Assembly: GCF_011064545.1 (NCBI RefSeq)
Contig: NZ_JAAMFG010000021.1
Location: forward strand, 217,899-281,898
From: Wenzhouxiangella sp. XN24
GTDB taxonomy: Bacteria > Pseudomonadota > Gammaproteobacteria > Steroidobacterales > XN24
DNA: 64,000 bases
Direction: 5' to 3'
The translations under genes were made by a program, and so were the position numbers. This document shows, piece after piece, positions 30,517 through 39,638 of the stretch. Positions within the stretch are counted from its first letter, which is position 1; each line of letters begins with the position of its first letter. The notes under the pieces are model-generated. The model was given only the letters and a program-made list of their open reading frames with translations, had not been told where the DNA came from and made no database searches.

Positions 30517-31728
30517 CTAGACGACCGCGCCGAGCTTGAAGATCGGCAGGTACATGGCGATGACCAGGCCGCCGACCAGGATGCCGAGGATCGCCATGAT
30601 CATCGGTTCCAGCAGCGCGGAGAGGTTGTCCACGGCATCGTCCACGTCACGCTCGTAGAAGTCCGCTACCTTGGCGCACATCTCGTCCAGCGAGCCGGAC
30701 TCCTCGCCGACCGCCACCATCTGGATCACCATGTTGGGGAACAGTTCGGTGGCCTCCATGGCGCGCTGCAGGCGCTGGCCCGTGGCGACCTCCGTGCGGA
30801 TCTCCATGGTCGCCTTCTCGTAGACGATGTTGCCCGTGGCGCCGGCGACCGACTCCAGGGCTTCGACCAGTGGCACGCCGGCGGCGAACATGGTGGAGAG
30901 GGTGCGGGTGAAACGGGCGATGGCGGCCTTGCGGATGATCTCGCCGAGGACCGGGGTCTTGAGCAGGGCGCGGTCGAGGAATTCGTTCATGCGCTTGGAC
31001 CGGCGCTTGAAGTACATGAAGACCGTCGCGATTCCGACGACGCCGAGGATGATCAGTACTCCGTTTCCACGTACGAAGCGCGAAATGCCCACTACGAACT
31101 GCGTGAATGCCGGCAGGTCGGCGCCGAAGCCCTGGAAGATGCTTTCGAACTGCGGGATGACAAACACTAGGAGCACGGCGGTCACTATGACGGCCACCGC
31201 CAATACTGCGATCGGGTAGGTCAATGCCTTCTTGATTTTCTTCTTGATTGCCTCGGTCTTTTCCTTGTACGTGGCAATCTTGTCGAGCAGGTTCTCCAAG
31301 GCGCCCGATTGCTCGCCGGAGTTCACCAGGTTGACGAACAGCTTGTCGAAATAGAGCGGGTGCTTGGCCAGCGCCTCGGCCAGCGTGGTGCCGCTCTCCA
31401 GGTCCACCTTGATGGCGGAGAGCAGTTTTTGCATGCTGGGGTTCTCGTGGCCGTTGGCGACGATATCGAACGCCTGAACCAAGGGGATGCCGGCCTGCAA
31501 CATGGTGGCCAGCTGGCGGCTGAAGATCGCGATGTCTTCCGTCGTTATCTTGGCGCGCTTCTGGAAGAGAGTGCTCTGGCGGCGGATCTGTGTCGGCACG
31601 AGGCCCTGTCGCCGCAAGCTGGCGCGCACGGCCGCCTCGTTGACGGCCACCACCGTGCCCTTGAGGACGGTGCCGCGCGGGTCCTTGCCCTGCCAGGAGA
31701 ACGGATACTGTTTTGCGGCTTGTGCCAT
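30517..31728 (-). CDS. pilC: Type IV pilus inner-membrane platform protein PilC
   Basis: 403 residues. PilC anchors the assembly machinery and links the PilB and retraction ATPases to pilus growth. Two T2SF domains are evident, each with a helical cytoplasmic part ending in a membrane helix: FSRQLATMLQAGIPL near 70, and FTRTLSTMFAAGVPLVEAL near 270. Three hydrophobic segments lie near 175, 225 and 378. The start is 41 bases after the pilB stop. Normal length. Confidence 0.96.
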   Translation of the reverse strand: MAQAAKQYPFSWQGKDPRGTVLKGTVVAVNEAAVRASLRRQGLVPTQIRRQSTLFQKRAKITTEDIAIFSRQLATMLQAGIPLVQAFDIVANGHENPSMQKLLSAIKVDLESGTTLAEALAKHPLYFDKLFVNLVNSGEQSGALENLLDKIATYKEKTEAIKKKIKKALTYPIAVLAVAVIVTAVLLVFVIPQFESIFQGFGADLPAFTQFVVGISRFVRGNGVLIILGVVGIATVFMYFKRRSKRMNEFLDRALLKTPVLGEIIRKAAIARFTRTLSTMFAAGVPLVEALESVAGATGNIVYEKATMEIRTEVATGQRLQRAMEATELFPNMVIQMVAVGEESGSLDEMCAKVADFYERDVDDAVDNLSALLEPMIMAILGILVGGLVIAMYLPIFKLGAVV

Positions 31729-31769
31729 GGCGATTTACTCGTCGGGTTCGTTGTCGGTCCAGGGAGCGG

Positions 31770-33491
31770 CTAGTCGATAGTGACGCGATTGACTTCCTCG
31801 AGGCTGGTCACGCCGTTCTTGACCTTGAAAAGCCCGGCGCGGCGCAGGTCCCATATGCCTTCCTTGTCGGCCTCCGAGGCGATCTGCATCGCGTTGCCAC
31901 CTTCCATGATGATCCGGCCGATGGTCTCTGAGATTGGCATCACTTGGAAGATGCCCGCCCGGCCCTTGTAGCCGTCGTTGCACTTGTTGCAGCCGACGGG
32001 ACCGTAGATCGTAAGGCCTTCGTCCACCTCGGCTTCCGAGAAACCCTCCCGCAGCAGGGCCTCGCGCGGGATGTCGCGGGCTTCCTTGCAGTTGTCGCAA
32101 AGCCGCCGCGCCAGGCGTTGGGCGATGATCAGGCTGACCGATGAGGCGATGGCGTAGGGCGCCACGCCCATGTCCACCATGCGCGTGAGGGTCTTGGGTG
32201 CGTCGTTGGTGTGCAGTGTGGAGAGCACGAGATGGCCTGTCTGCGCGGCCTTGATGGCGATCTCCGCCGTCTCGAGATCACGAATCTCGCCGACCATGAT
32301 GATGTCCGGGTCCTGGCGCAGGAAGGCGCGCAGGGCCGAGGCGAAGGTCAGGCCCACCTTGGGATTAACATTGACCTGGTTGACGCCGGGGAGGTTGATT
32401 TCGGCCGGGTCCTCCGCGGTCGAGATGTTGCGATCCTCTGTGTTTAGGATATTCAAGCCCGTGTACAGGGAGACGGTCTTGCCGCTGCCGGTCGGGCCGG
32501 TGACGAGGATCATGCCGTAGGGCTTCGACAATGCATCAAGGTAAAGCTGTTTCTGGAAATCCTCGTAGCCTAGTGCGTCGATGCCGAGCTTCGCCTGGCT
32601 CGGGTCGAGGATACGCATGACGACTTTTTCGCCGTAAAGCGTCGGCAGCGTATTGACACGGAAGTCGATCGCGCGGTTCGCTGAAAGCTTCAGCTTGATA
32701 CGCCCATCCTGCGGCACGCGGCGCTCGGCGATGTCCATCCGCGCCATGACCTTGATGCGTGCCGTGACTTTGTTCGCCAGCGCCACCGGCGGCTTGGTGA
32801 TTTCCTTCAGTACGCCGTCGAGCCGCGTGCGCACCCGGTAGAACTTCTCGTAGGGCTCAAAGTGAATATCCGACGCACCCTTGTGGATCGCGTCGATGAG
32901 GATCTTGTTGACGAAACGCACGATGGGCGCGTCATCGATCTCGTCCCGGCTCAGTTCGCCGCCCGAGTCTTCCTGTTCGTGGGTGACATCGATGTTATCG
33001 AGATCAAGGTCGTCGCCACCCAGTGCCTCGAAGGTCGTGTCGAGCGCCTCGGCGAGCTTCGCCAGCACGGCGTCGAGCTTGTTGTCCTCGACGACGATCG
33101 CCTCGATGCTCATGCCCGTGGCGAATTTGATCTCGTCGATCGCCTGCAGGCGCGTCGGGTCGGAGACGCCGACGAACACCTTTCGTCCGCGGCGGAAAAG
33201 CGGCAGGACACGGTGGCGATGGATCAGCTTGTCGTCGATCAGGCGCGCCGTCTCGAGATCCACCTCGATGGCGTCGAGATCCAGCACAGGCACGCCGAAC
33301 TCATGGCAGGCCGCGCCAGCGATCTCGCGCGCGTCGGCGAGGTTCTTCTCCACGAGATAAGTCACGATCGAATTGCTCGAGGACTTCTGAGCCTCGACCT
33401 CGGCTTCGGCCGCGATCGACTCATTGATGATGCCTTCCTGGACCAAGCGTCGCGGGAGGCCGGAGAGTCTGGGTTGTATCGACGCTGCCAT
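31770..33491 (-). CDS. pilB: Type IV pilus extension ATPase PilB
   Basis: 573 residues from ATG 33491, which gives the conserved opening LSGLPRRLVQEGII; an extra 30 codons upstream are not conserved. PilB is the hexameric GSPII-E ATPase that powers pilin polymerisation. An N-terminal MshEN-type domain is followed by the Walker A motif GPTGSGKT near 323-330, the Asp box, and the Walker B region RAFLRQDPDIIMVGEIRD. A zinc-binding group CDNC...CNKC lies near the C-terminus. It is separated from pilA by a terminator, so it probably has its own promoter in the 253-base gap. Confidence 0.96.
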   Translation of the reverse strand: MAASIQPRLSGLPRRLVQEGIINESIAAEAEVEAQKSSSNSIVTYLVEKNLADAREIAGAACHEFGVPVLDLDAIEVDLETARLIDDKLIHRHRVLPLFRRGRKVFVGVSDPTRLQAIDEIKFATGMSIEAIVVEDNKLDAVLAKLAEALDTTFEALGGDDLDLDNIDVTHEQEDSGGELSRDEIDDAPIVRFVNKILIDAIHKGASDIHFEPYEKFYRVRTRLDGVLKEITKPPVALANKVTARIKVMARMDIAERRVPQDGRIKLKLSANRAIDFRVNTLPTLYGEKVVMRILDPSQAKLGIDALGYEDFQKQLYLDALSKPYGMILVTGPTGSGKTVSLYTGLNILNTEDRNISTAEDPAEINLPGVNQVNVNPKVGLTFASALRAFLRQDPDIIMVGEIRDLETAEIAIKAAQTGHLVLSTLHTNDAPKTLTRMVDMGVAPYAIASSVSLIIAQRLARRLCDNCKEARDIPREALLREGFSEAEVDEGLTIYGPVGCNKCNDGYKGRAGIFQVMPISETIGRIIMEGGNAMQIASEADKEGIWDLRRAGLFKVKNGVTSLEEVNRVTID

Positions 33492-33624
33492 CGGAGAGCC
33501 TGTGTGGCGGGGTCCGGCAAGCCGGCCCATGGATGAGCCAGTTTCCAGCCAGCGCCGCGGGGAGGCTGCCGACTGGTTCACATAATCACCGGGAGTCTAT
33601 CGCATGGCGAGTTGCTAACCAACA

Positions 33625-33660
33625 CAATGAAAGAAGGGCGCTGTCCGATGGACAGCGCCC
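33625..33660 (-). terminator. Intrinsic terminator after pilA
   Basis: Perfect 11-base-pair stem (33636-33646 with 33650-33660) and a three-base loop. Read on the minus strand it is followed by TTCTTTCATT. It lies about 85 bases after the pilA stop and should give a short, abundant pilA message separate from pilBCD. Confidence 0.85.
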
Positions 33661-33744
33661 CCGCCGAGTTAACGGACTATCGTTTTCGTGCAACGCAGGT
33701 GATTAGTTATCTCGAAGAATCCTGTTACACGAGGTTAATTTACG

Positions 33745-34212
33745 TTACGGAGTAGGAGCAGCGCGGCGGCATTCTGCAGGAACAAACTTGTAGTTTGCTT
33801 CTGCGGCCGAACACGCCCAGGAAATGTTGCCGTCGCCGGTCAGATCAGGAGTATACGTGAGGACAACAGCGCGAGCAGCATCTGTCCCGGTTACAGTTAT
33901 AGTCCCACTTGCATCGTCGCATGTGCTGGAAGCCACATTGGTTGTGGCGTCCGCAGCGACCGTAACACCAGCGCAGTTGCCAGCGCCAGGAATCGCAGCG
34001 CCACCAGCGTTGGCGATATTCTCGCCGACAGTTGCCTTGTAGCTCGACGCCAGCACGGCGAGTTCAGAAACGCGCGAGCGCACGGTGTAGTCCTGGTAAG
34101 CCGGCAGCGCGATGGCGGCCAGAATGCCGATGATCGCTACCACGATCATCAACTCGATGAGGGTGAAACCCGTCTGGCGGTGCACGTTGAGGTGCTGAAG
34201 TTGCTTATGCAT
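33745..34212 (-). CDS. pilA: Type IV major pilin PilA
   Basis: 155 residues from ATG 34212, preceded by AAGGAG. The class IVa prepilin signal is perfect: a 15-residue leader ending in Gly15, mature Phe16, and Glu20 at mature position 5 ([19 protein letters not shown]). The C-terminal domain has four cysteines (NCAG, TCDD, ACSA, ECRR), consistent with one or two disulfides of the pilin D-region. Base composition is visibly less G+C-rich than its neighbours, as is common for pilins under diversifying exchange. The sigma-54 promoter upstream and adjacent pilRS point to PilR control. Confidence 0.97.
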   Translation of the reverse strand: MHKQLQHLNVHRQTGFTLIELMIVVAIIGILAAIALPAYQDYTVRSRVSELAVLASSYKATVGENIANAGGAAIPGAGNCAGVTVAADATTNVASSTCDDASGTITVTGTDAARAVVLTYTPDLTGDGNISWACSAAEANYKFVPAECRRAAPTP

Positions 34213-34280
34213 TCGAATACTCCTTCGGAGTGGTCTGTAAAAAACCGGGTGCGGAATACACCGCGTGTATGAAGGAGAAT

Positions 34281-34295
34281 GCAATTGGCGTGCCA
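34281..34295 (-). promoter_or_regulatory. Sigma-54 promoter of pilA
   Basis: Read on the minus strand: TGGCAC (34295-34290), five bases, TTGC (34284-34281). This is an exact match to the RpoN -24/-12 consensus. Transcription should start near 34270, giving a leader of about 58 bases. PilR, an RpoN activator, is encoded immediately upstream (34431-35792). The 218-base pilR-pilA gap holds this promoter and possible activator sites that I cannot define. Confidence 0.9.
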
Positions 34296-34430
34296 AGCAC
34301 TGCCGATGGTATCTAACTAGTTGATTTACATAGAGTCGATTGCCCTATGGAGGTGGCGGCGGCACAGCGTCACCCCGCTCCTGCATCCCTTCCACGTCCA
34401 AACGTGACGCGGGACGTCACTCCCGGCACG

Positions 34431-35792
34431 TCACTCGATCCCAAGTTTCTTGATGCGATACCGCAGCGCCCGAAACGTGATGCCCAGCTGACGGGCGGCC
34501 TGGGTCTTGTTGTAGCGGGTCTGCTCGAGGGCCTGGATGATGGCCGCACGCTCGAGTTCCTCGACCTGGTCGCCGAGCCCGTTCTCTCCACCTGGCGACA
34601 CCCGTGGCCGAACCGGGTTCTGCCCCGGCTCGGGCTGGCGCAGCTGGATGTCCTCGGCCTCGATGCGGCCGTCCTCGCACAGTGCAATCGCCCGCTCCAG
34701 CACGTTCTCCAGCTCGCGGACGTTGCCGGGGAAGGAATGCGCCAGCAGCGCCTTCTTCGCCCCGGCTGAGAGCTCCCGGCACTCCACCCCGAGCTGGGCC
34801 GCGAGGCGGTCCAGGATGTGCTCGGCCAGCTCGAGAATATCGTCGCCGCGGTCGCGTAGCGGCGGAACGACCAGCTCGATGACGTTGATGCGGTAGTAGA
34901 GATCCTCTCGGAAGCGCCCGTCGGCGACCAGCGCGCCGAGGTCCTGGTGGGTCGCGGAAAGGAACCGGACGTCCACCGGGATTTCCTGGTTGCCGCCCAC
35001 CGGGCGGACAGCGCGCTCCTGGATGACGCGCAGCAGCTTGACCTGCATGAGCAGCGGCAGCTCGGCGATCTCGTCGAGCAGCACGGTGCCGCCCTCGGCG
35101 CTGCGGATCAGGCCCTCGTGGTCGGCGGTGGCGCCCGTGAAGCTGCCCTTGAGGTGGCCGAACAGCTCGCTTTCCATCAGCTCGGACGGAATGGCGCCGC
35201 AGTTGACCGCGACGAAGGGGCCGCCGGCGCGGGGCCCGGAATCATGAATAAGCCGCGCGACGAGTTCCTTGCCGGTGCCGGAATCGCCGACGATGTGTAC
35301 CGGCGCCTGGCTGCGCGCGACCTTGGAGATCATCTTGCGCAGCCGTTCCATGGGCGGCGAATCCCCCAGCAGAGGCTGGCGGTTGCCGCGCATGGCCGTC
35401 GAATCGACGTCCCGCTGCTCCACCTCGCGCAGCTTCAGCGCGGTGGTCACCAGCTTGCGCAGGTCCTTGACGCGCACCGGCTTGGAGACGAAGTCGTAGG
35501 CGCCCAGCTTGAGTGCACGCACGGCCGTTTCGACGTTGCCGTGGGCGGTGATCACCGCGACCGGGACGCCGGGCCGCTGGCTCTGCATCCACTGCACCAG
35601 CTCGAGGCCGTCGCCGTCGGGCAGGCGCATGTCGGTGAGGCAGAAGTGGAAATCGCCCAGTTGCAGCTTCTGGCGGGCCTCGGCGAGGTCGGCGGCCGTG
35701 TCCGGGGCGATATCCATGCCCTCGAGCGTCATGGACAACAGCTCGCGGATATCGGGTTCGTCGTCGACGATCAGGACGGTGGGGCGTGACAC
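34431..35792 (-). CDS. pilR: Sigma-54-dependent response regulator PilR
   Basis: 453 residues from GTG 35792, directly after the pilS stop and with GGGAGA upstream. An N-terminal receiver domain has acidic residues D10/D11 and phospho-acceptor Asp54. A central AAA+ domain carries Walker A GDSGTGKEL and the sigma-54 contact loop as GSFTGA (the more common form is GAFTGA). A Fis-type helix-turn-helix ends the protein (TRYNKTQAARQLGITFRAL). Order and context identify it as PilR, the activator of pilA, rather than a general NtrC protein. Confidence 0.95.
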   Translation of the reverse strand: MSRPTVLIVDDEPDIRELLSMTLEGMDIAPDTAADLAEARQKLQLGDFHFCLTDMRLPDGDGLELVQWMQSQRPGVPVAVITAHGNVETAVRALKLGAYDFVSKPVRVKDLRKLVTTALKLREVEQRDVDSTAMRGNRQPLLGDSPPMERLRKMISKVARSQAPVHIVGDSGTGKELVARLIHDSGPRAGGPFVAVNCGAIPSELMESELFGHLKGSFTGATADHEGLIRSAEGGTVLLDEIAELPLLMQVKLLRVIQERAVRPVGGNQEIPVDVRFLSATHQDLGALVADGRFREDLYYRINVIELVVPPLRDRGDDILELAEHILDRLAAQLGVECRELSAGAKKALLAHSFPGNVRELENVLERAIALCEDGRIEAEDIQLRQPEPGQNPVRPRVSPGGENGLGDQVEELERAAIIQALEQTRYNKTQAARQLGITFRALRYRIKKLGIE

Positions 35793-37424
35793 TCAGGTCT
35801 CCCAGCGTTGCGGATCCGCGAAGATAATACGAAATATGGTGCCGCCACCGTGACGCGGTTCGTAAACCAGCGCAGCGCGGTTCACCTCGCACAGTTCCCG
35901 TGAGATGAACAACCCGAGCCCGCTGCCGTCGCGGTGTTCCAGCTGGTTCGGCGCGCGGAAGAACGGCTCGAAGACCCGGTCGGCCAGCTCCGGCGCGATG
36001 CCCTGGCCGCGGTCGCGGACCTCGAGGTAGGGCCGGTCGGTCCCGGCGCGGCGGCCGATGGCCAGCTCGACGCGGAACTTCTCCCCCGCCCCCTGGCCGT
36101 AGCGCAGCGCGTTCTCGGCGAGGTTGGTCACGACCTGGTGCAGGTGGCCGGGGTCCATGCGCACCTCGACGGGTGCGCCTGAGATGTCGAGGTCGATGGC
36201 GGAGGTCGGGAGATCCGCCGAGCCCGCGAATTCCTCGACGAACTGCTTGCACCATTCCACCAGGTCGATGCGCTGCGGGTTGAGTTGCTCGCGCCGCGAC
36301 AGCTGGAGGATGTTCTCCACGATGTTGCTGACGCGCACCGTGTTGTTCTCGATGATCGCGGTGAGCCGCTTCTGCGGGTCGTCCAGGTTCTCGGCCTCGC
36401 CGAGCAGCTGGGCGGCGTGGCTCAGCGCCCCGACCGGGTTGCGGATCTCGTGCGCCACGCTGGCGGAGAGCCGCCCGAGGGCGGCGAGCTTGGCCTGCTG
36501 GGCTTTCTCGGACTGGATCGTCGTGTCCTCGAGAAACACGAGCAAAGCACCGCTCTTCGGCCGGCCGATGGGGGCGAAAATGGGCGCGATGAGGGTCGTG
36601 CCGTCCGCCGAGGGGAAGGCGCCGGCCTGGTCCGTGTTCATCCCGGCTTCGCGCCAGCCGGCCACCGCCTGGTCGAGGCGCGGCGACACCTCGCCGATGC
36701 GGATGCCCCGCCAGCCGGGCCCGATGCCCAGGTACTTGGCGGCGGCCTCGTTCATGAGGCGGATCCGGTTGTCGCCGTCCAGCACCACGATGCTCTCGCG
36801 CAGGTTCTGCACGATGTACTCGTTGAGCTGGTTGAGGTTTTCGAGATCCACGCCGCGCTGCCGCGCGAGGGCCTCGCTCTCGTGGATGCGCCGCGCCAGC
36901 GGCGCCGCGGCGAAGGCCAGCATCATCAGCAGCGCACCGAACAGGCCGGCGGGCGCCACGTCGCCGACCGTGATGGTCCCGCGCGCGATGCCGAAGATCT
37001 GCAGGCCGAGCATGGCGAGGGTGGCCATGGACGCGTAAGCCAGGGCGCGCACGCGGGTGGAGATGAAGGACAGCGCGCCGATGGTGATGATCAAAAGGTT
37101 GCCGAGGCCGCTGGCCAGGCCGCCGCTGGCCCAGGTCAGCGCGCTGACGACGGCGATGTCCATGAGCCCCTGGGCCAGCGCCTGGGCCCGGACCGAGGGC
37201 CAGTGCTGGTTGGCCGCGAAGTCGTTGACCGCGGCGAACACGAAGCCCGACAGGATGGCGGCGAGAAACAGCTCGGGATTGGCGTCGCCGACGAAGCGCG
37301 GCTCCGAGGGATAGATGAACAGCGCGAACAAAAAGGCGCAGTACAACAGCCGGAAGGCGTTCAGCAGCCGCAGGGTCCGCCAGGAGAACTCCGGTGCCAG
37401 CGCTTCGGGACGGGTCGAATTCAT
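35793..37424 (-). CDS. pilS: Sensor histidine kinase PilS
   Basis: 543 residues from ATG 37424. About six N-terminal membrane helices (residues 20-190) are followed by a PAS-like domain with [17 protein letters not shown]. The dimerisation box [13 protein letters not shown] carries the phosphorylated His. The ATPase domain has N-box [13 protein letters not shown]1 DRGQGI and G2 [13 protein letters not shown]. In Pseudomonas PilS senses PilA levels in the inner membrane and controls PilR. It abuts pilR with no gap and is divergent from sucC. Confidence 0.94.
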   Translation of the reverse strand: MNSTRPEALAPEFSWRTLRLLNAFRLLYCAFLFALFIYPSEPRFVGDANPELFLAAILSGFVFAAVNDFAANQHWPSVRAQALAQGLMDIAVVSALTWASGGLASGLGNLLIITIGALSFISTRVRALAYASMATLAMLGLQIFGIARGTITVGDVAPAGLFGALLMMLAFAAAPLARRIHESEALARQRGVDLENLNQLNEYIVQNLRESIVVLDGDNRIRLMNEAAAKYLGIGPGWRGIRIGEVSPRLDQAVAGWREAGMNTDQAGAFPSADGTTLIAPIFAPIGRPKSGALLVFLEDTTIQSEKAQQAKLAALGRLSASVAHEIRNPVGALSHAAQLLGEAENLDDPQKRLTAIIENNTVRVSNIVENILQLSRREQLNPQRIDLVEWCKQFVEEFAGSADLPTSAIDLDISGAPVEVRMDPGHLHQVVTNLAENALRYGQGAGEKFRVELAIGRRAGTDRPYLEVRDRGQGIAPELADRVFEPFFRAPNQLEHRDGSGLGLFISRELCEVNRAALVYEPRHGGGTIFRIIFADPQRWET

Positions 37425-37552
37425 GGCGAGGCCGTGGTCATTGTTGTTGGTTCCGTTGCCGGGCGGGCCGCCCGCGGCGACGCCCGGCCCTTTGCCTGCG
37501 GGGCGTCGATGGGACAGAATACCGGCCTTTCTCGCCGAAGGGCACACTCCCC

Positions 37553-38716
37553 ATGAATCTCCACGAATACCAGGCCAAGCAACTGTTCGCCGAGTACGGC
37601 ATTCCCGTGTCGCGCGGCATTCCGGCGCGCAGCGCCGAGGACGCGGCCAAGGCCGCGGAGGAAATCGGCGGCAGCAGCTGGGTCGTGAAGGCCCAGGTGC
37701 ATGCCGGCGGGCGCGGCAAGGCGGGCGGGGTGAAGCTCACCGAGACGCCGGACCAGGTCCGCGACGCGGCGGGCAAGATGTTCGGCCAGCAGCTGGTGAC
37801 CCACCAGACCGGCCCCGAGGGCCTGCCCATCAACATCGTCTATGTGGAGGCCGGCTCCTCCATCGAGCGCGAGCTGTATCTCAGCCTCCTGGTGGACCGG
37901 GGCCGTGAGCGCATCGTGGTCATGGCTTCCGCCGCCGGCGGCATGGACATCGAGGAGGTCGCCGCCAAGACCCCCGAGCAGATCCTCACCGTCGCGGTGC
38001 ATCCGGCCGCCGGCCTGCAGCCCTACCAGGCGCGCCAGCTGGCCTTCGGCCTGGAGCTCGAGGGCGACCAGGTGAAGGAGTTCACCAAGCTGCTGCTGAA
38101 CCTTTACCGCTTGTTCGTGGAGCGCGACTGCGGCCTGCTCGAGGTCAACCCGCTGATCGTCAACGGCGAGGGCCACCTGCACGCGCTGGACGCCAAGATC
38201 GGCATCGAGGAGAACGCGCTGTTCCGCCAGTCGCGGCTCATGGAGTGGCGCGATCCCTCGCAGGAAGACGAGATGGAGAACCGCGCCTCCGCGCACGGCC
38301 TGAACTACGTGTCGCTGGACGGCCAGATCGCCTGCATGGTGAACGGTGCGGGGCTCGCGATGGCGACCATGGACCTGATCAAGCTGCACGGCGGGGCGCC
38401 GGCCAACTTCCTCGACGTCGGCGGCGGCGCCACGGCCGAGCGGGTCTCGGAAGCGTTCAAGCTGATCCTTTCGAACAAGAACGTGGCCGCCATCCTGGTC
38501 AACATCTTCGGCGGGATCGTGCGCTGCGACCTGATCGCCGAGGGCATCATCCAGGCGGTCAAGGAGGTCGGCGTCGAGGTGCCGGTGGTGGTGCGTCTCG
38601 AAGGCACCAACGTGGAACGGGGGCGCGAACTGCTGGAAAGCAGCGACGTGGCCATCATCGCCGCCGAAGACCTGACCGACGCGGCGAAGAAGGCCGTGGC
38701 GGCCGCCGGCAAGTAA
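37553..38716 (+). CDS. sucC: Succinyl-CoA synthetase beta subunit
   Basis: 387 residues. This ADP-forming beta subunit works with SucD in the TCA cycle to convert succinyl-CoA to succinate with ATP formation. The ATP-grasp domain starts with [19 protein letters not shown], with [15 protein letters not shown] near 44. The C-terminal CoA-ligase domain includes [19 protein letters not shown] and the closing [15 protein letters not shown]. The start is 14 bases after a weak ribosome site; the divergent pilS lies upstream. Confidence 0.97.
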   Translation: MNLHEYQAKQLFAEYGIPVSRGIPARSAEDAAKAAEEIGGSSWVVKAQVHAGGRGKAGGVKLTETPDQVRDAAGKMFGQQLVTHQTGPEGLPINIVYVEAGSSIERELYLSLLVDRGRERIVVMASAAGGMDIEEVAAKTPEQILTVAVHPAAGLQPYQARQLAFGLELEGDQVKEFTKLLLNLYRLFVERDCGLLEVNPLIVNGEGHLHALDAKIGIEENALFRQSRLMEWRDPSQEDEMENRASAHGLNYVSLDGQIACMVNGAGLAMATMDLIKLHGGAPANFLDVGGGATAERVSEAFKLILSNKNVAAILVNIFGGIVRCDLIAEGIIQAVKEVGVEVPVVVRLEGTNVERGRELLESSDVAIIAAEDLTDAAKKAVAAAGK

Positions 38717-38730
38717 CGGGACGAACCATC

Positions 38731-39600
38731 ATGAGTATTCTCGTAGACCGCAACAGCAAGGTCATCTGCCAGGGCTTCACCGGCCGCCAGGGCACTTTTC
38801 ACTCGGAGCAGTGCATCGAGTACGGCACGCAGATGGTCGGCGGCGTCACGCCCGGCCGCGGCGGCGAGACGCACCTCGGCCTGCCGGTGTTCGACACCGT
38901 GCATGACGCCGTAAAAGAGACCGGCGCGGACGTCAGCATGATCTACGTCCCCGCGCCGTTCGCCGCCGACGCCATCCTCGAGGCGGCCGACGCGGGCATC
39001 GGCCTCGTGGTGTGCATCACCGAGGGCATCCCGGTGCTCGACATGGTCAAGGTCAAGGCGGCGCTGAAGGATTACAGCTGCCGGCTGATCGGGCCGAACT
39101 GCCCCGGCATCATCACCCCCGGCGAGGCGAAGATCGGCATCATGCCCGGCTTCATCCACAAGCCCGGCAAGGTCGGCATCGTGTCGCGCTCCGGCACACT
39201 GACCTACGAGGCGGTGTACCAGACGACCAAAAACGGCCTCGGCCAGTCCACCTGCGTCGGGATCGGCGGCGATCCTGTGCGGGGCATGAACTTCATCGAC
39301 TGCCTGGCCCTGTTCGAGATGGACGAGCAGACCGAGGGCGTGCTGATGGTCGGCGAGATCGGCGGCAGCGACGAGGAAGCCGCGGCCGAGTTCATCGCGG
39401 AACACATGTCCAAGCCGGTGGTCGCCTACATCGCCGGCGTCACCGCCCCGCCCGGCAAGCGCATGGGCCATGCCGGCGCCATCGTCTCCGGCGGCAAGGG
39501 CACGGCCGACGAGAAATTCCGCGCGCTCGAAGCGGCGGGTGTGAAGACCGTGCGTTCGCCGGCGGAGCTCGGCAGCGCGATCCTCGAGCGACTCGGCTGA
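38731..39600 (+). CDS. sucD: Succinyl-CoA synthetase alpha subunit
   Basis: 289 residues. The alpha subunit binds CoA and carries the phosphohistidine intermediate. The CoA-binding part has [15 protein letters not shown] and [35 protein letters not shown] is near 122-141. The active His lies in [18 protein letters not shown] near 247. It is 14 bases after sucC, so the pair is one transcript. It is followed 38 bases later by nadE. Confidence 0.97.
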   Translation: MSILVDRNSKVICQGFTGRQGTFHSEQCIEYGTQMVGGVTPGRGGETHLGLPVFDTVHDAVKETGADVSMIYVPAPFAADAILEAADAGIGLVVCITEGIPVLDMVKVKAALKDYSCRLIGPNCPGIITPGEAKIGIMPGFIHKPGKVGIVSRSGTLTYEAVYQTTKNGLGQSTCVGIGGDPVRGMNFIDCLALFEMDEQTEGVLMVGEIGGSDEEAAAEFIAEHMSKPVVAYIAGVTAPPGKRMGHAGAIVSGGKGTADEKFRALEAAGVKTVRSPAELGSAILERLG

Positions 39601-39638
39601 GCACGGCGCACGGCGCCCGCGCCGTGGCTGTCACACGC

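Noticed and set aside
34400..34435. Repeated CGTCAC motifs just after pilR as PilR binding sites
   Set aside because: They do not match the known PilR site closely and may form only a weak hairpin.
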